In this document: positions 61,983-64,000 of the stretch, piece after piece
Layout of the letters: every line of letters begins with the position of its first letter
Position numbering within the stretch: the first letter of the stretch is position 1
DNA from: Bacteroides sp. CAG:1060_57_27
Lineage (GTDB): Bacteria; Bacteroidota; Bacteroidia; Bacteroidales; UBA932
Reading direction: 5' to 3'
DNA: 64,000 bases
Assembly: GCA_001915575.1 (NCBI GenBank)
Contig: MNQT01000011.1
Coordinates: 1-64,000, forward strand
Made by a program: the position numbers and the translations under genes
The notes under the pieces: model-generated
Told to the model about the DNA's origin: nothing
Database searches by the model: none
Seen by the model: only the letters and a program-made list of their open reading frames with translations

Positions 61983-64000
61983 ATGAACAAGTCTCTGTTA
62001 CGCAAGCTGTTTCCTCTGGGAATCGTATTCCTCGTCATCGTTTTCGCGATGCCGGGGAATTCGAAGTTTCCATACGACTACCGCAAGGGGCGCGAATGGA
62101 AATACGAGACACTCTTCGCCGAGTTCGACTTTCCGATCTACAAGACGGCCGAGCAGATGCGCGAAGAGCGGAACAGCATGTCGCAGACTGTCATACCTTA
62201 TTATAAATATTCGGACGAGGCCGCCACGGAAGTGTTCTCTTCCGCTGCGGCCCTGCCTCTGGGGAGGGTTTCCGGTGCGACCCTGTCGAGCCTCAGGTCG
62301 GTGTACTCGACCGGTGTGATAGCGGACGAGAGCCGCAGGCAGCGCAACGATCCTGCCGGCGATTCCGAAGTCATCTATCTCCAGAAGGACAAGAGGGCGT
62401 ACAAGATACCCAAGACGGAGGTCTACGGCCAGGCAGACGCCAAGGCCAAGGTCCTTGCCGACGTGCGGCCGCTGACCAGCCTGAACGTGGACTCCCTGTT
62501 CAGGGCGACGGGTCTCTATGACCTGATAGTGCCGAACGTCATATACGACGAACAGACGACTGAACTCGTGCACGAGGAGTCCTCCGAGGAGATTTCCCCC
62601 ACCTCGGGCTATGTGACCGCAGGACAGCTGATAGTCAGCGAAGGGGAGCTCGTGACTGCCGACATAGAGCAGATGCTGGATTCCTACAAGGCCGAATATG
62701 AGCAGAACGTGGGCTATAGCGGCTCTCCGCTACTGTCGCTGCTGGGCAACATAATAGTTGCGGCCGCGCTTGTGGTGCTGCTGTATTTCATAATCTACTT
62801 CTGCTGTCCGGCGGTCTTCGCCGACACGAGGTACTATTATGTACTGACGCTCTTCACCCTGTCGTCAGCCGCCACGCTGCTGCTCTCGAGCTTCGCCGAG
62901 AACCTGCTGTTCTTCGTGCCTTATACTCTCTTCGCCATAATGTATCAGGCGTTCATGCCTCCGAAGGACATAGCGCCCATATACATAGTGTCGCTTTCCC
63001 CCCTGCTGATGTCTTCGCATTCGGGTCCGATGCTGTTCTTCATATTTGCAGTCAGCGGGCTTGTTATGATATTCATATTCAAGTATTTCCAGCAGGGTTG
63101 GAAACAGTTCATAGCCTCTGTCCTGAATTTTGCCATGGTGGCCGCGATGTATCTCGGCTTCCTCGCGTCCGGACTTATCCCTTCCGGGGACTGGGGCTCC
63201 GTCCTTGGGCTTCTGGTGGGCTCGGTATTCACGGTCGCCGGCTATCCGCTGGTATATCTGTTCGAGCGCATATTCAACATGGTCTCCAATTCGAGGCTGC
63301 TCGAACTGTGCGACACCTCCAACCCTCTGATACGGACACTCGAACAGAAGGCGCCCGGCACTTTCCAGCATTCGCTGCAGGTGATGAACATGGCCGACGC
63401 GGTCGCGCGTTCGGTGGGAGTCAATCCCGACCTCGTGCGCGCCGGTGCCCTGTACCATGATATCGGCAAGATGCTCAACCCGCTCTGTTTCATCGAGAAC
63501 GAGTTCGTCGTAAAGGACGGGGCGCACTACCATGACGGCCTTACGCCGCAGCAGAGCGCCCACGACATACTCCGCCATGTTCCCGACGGAGTGGAGATTG
63601 CACAGAAGCACCGCCTGCCCAAGGTGATAATAGACTTCATATCCAGCCATCACGGAACCACCGTGGTAAGGTATTTCTATGAGAAGTTCCTTACCGGTGG
63701 AGGCGACCCCGCGCAGATAGGGGATTTCCGTTACGACGGCCGCAAGCCGCGCGACAAGGCCCAGATAGTGCTGATGCTCTGCGACAGCGTCGAGGCGGCG
63801 TCGCGTACGCTCAAGGGGAATAGCGAAAAGATATATTCCGATTTCGTGGAAAGCATCGTCGACGGCAAGATGTCGGAAGGACAGTTCGACGATGCCGACA
63901 TCACTATCCGCGAGCTCAACGCCGCGAAGCAGACGCTCAAGGAATACCTTGCGCAGCTCAACCACGAACGTATCGTCTATCCAAAGAAAAAATCGAATAA
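61983..64000 (+). CDS. PgpH-like 7TM HD-domain phosphodiesterase (partial at right edge)
   Basis: This open frame starts two bases after the previous stop and has no stop by base 64000, so the gene is cut by the window edge after 672 visible codons. It has an N-terminal membrane helix (about 9-25), an extracytoplasmic 7TMR-HDED-type domain (about 30-245, with TAGQLIVSEGELVT), about seven membrane helices (255-440), and a cytoplasmic HD domain with FQHSLQV, YHDIGK (His492, Asp493) and SSHHGTT. The arrangement matches PgpH, which hydrolyses the second messenger c-di-AMP. The substrate is inferred from family. Confidence 0.9.
   Translation, partial: MNKSLLRKLFPLGIVFLVIVFAMPGNSKFPYDYRKGREWKYETLFAEFDFPIYKTAEQMREERNSMSQTVIPYYKYSDEAATEVFSSAAALPLGRVSGATLSSLRSVYSTGVIADESRRQRNDPAGDSEVIYLQKDKRAYKIPKTEVYGQADAKAKVLADVRPLTSLNVDSLFRATGLYDLIVPNVIYDEQTTELVHEESSEEISPTSGYVTAGQLIVSEGELVTADIEQMLDSYKAEYEQNVGYSGSPLLSLLGNIIVAAALVVLLYFIIYFCCPAVFADTRYYYVLTLFTLSSAATLLLSSFAENLLFFVPYTLFAIMYQAFMPPKDIAPIYIVSLSPLLMSSHSGPMLFFIFAVSGLVMIFIFKYFQQGWKQFIASVLNFAMVAAMYLGFLASGLIPSGDWGSVLGLLVGSVFTVAGYPLVYLFERIFNMVSNSRLLELCDTSNPLIRTLEQKAPGTFQHSLQVMNMADAVARSVGVNPDLVRAGALYHDIGKMLNPLCFIENEFVVKDGAHYHDGLTPQQSAHDILRHVPDGVEIAQKHRLPKVIIDFISSHHGTTVVRYFYEKFLTGGGDPAQIGDFRYDGRKPRDKAQIVLMLCDSVEAASRTLKGNSEKIYSDFVESIVDGKMSEGQFDDADITIRELNAAKQTLKEYLAQLNHERIVYPKKKSN

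Overview
The window is chromosomal DNA from a member of the Bacteroidales. The evidence is a SusC/SusD pair, a xylan-type polysaccharide utilisation locus, DUF4876/DUF6850/HmuY-type outer-membrane genes, and many copies of the Bacteroidota promoter -7 element TAnnTTTG, often with TTG/TTTG about 20 bases upstream. The DNA is GC-rich for the order, with strongly G/C-biased third codon positions, so long antisense ORFs are abundant. That would fit a Rikenellaceae- or UBA932-like lineage, but genus cannot be fixed from this sequence. No insertion sequence, prophage or CRISPR array was seen.

Region 1 (1-20.6 kb) is a xylan/arabinoxylan utilisation locus. SusC and SusD end at a strong terminator. 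A second unit follows: a CE6-CE1 fused acetyl/feruloyl esterase, four different GH43 enzymes and a GH9 protein. A reverse-strand tRNA-Gly(CCC) comes next, then xylBAE (xylulokinase, xylose isomerase, xylose symporter). Together these genes can bind the polymer, strip its esters and side chains, import the sugars and feed xylose into the pentose phosphate pathway. No endoxylanase or dedicated regulator lies inside the window.

Region 2 (20.7-27.8 kb) is housekeeping: secA, a bactofilin, a YicC-type RNase, a DUF1963 protein and glnS.

Region 3 (27.9-39.8 kb) is visibly less GC-rich and is the most unusual part. One strong promoter drives seven tightly packed genes: a TonB-dependent receptor, a DUF4876 lipoprotein, a DUF6850 outer-membrane barrel, two tandem gingipain-like (C25/clan CD) proteases with HEAT-like tails, a papain-like (C1) protease, and a short HmuY-like lipoprotein. 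The C-terminal half of the HmuY fold appears to be fused to the papain-like protease, while the next gene carries only the N-terminal half. The set resembles the logic of the Porphyromonas gingipain/HmuY haem-scavenging system, built from different parts.

Region 4 (39.8-64 kb) is mixed core and accessory DNA. It holds an ABC-F ATPase with a ROK repressor, a sensor-like membrane protein coupled to TrkH and a RecD-like helicase, and an orphan HipB-like regulator with a truncated hipA remnant. It continues with a DPP-IV peptidase carrying an Ala/Ser-rich insertion, a repeat-rich gap, phosphoglucomutase, a THUMP-like methyltransferase, ftsE-nth, a TPR/outer-membrane-barrel pair, gyrB and an alpha-oxoamine synthase. 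A PgpH-like HD phosphodiesterase runs off the right edge.
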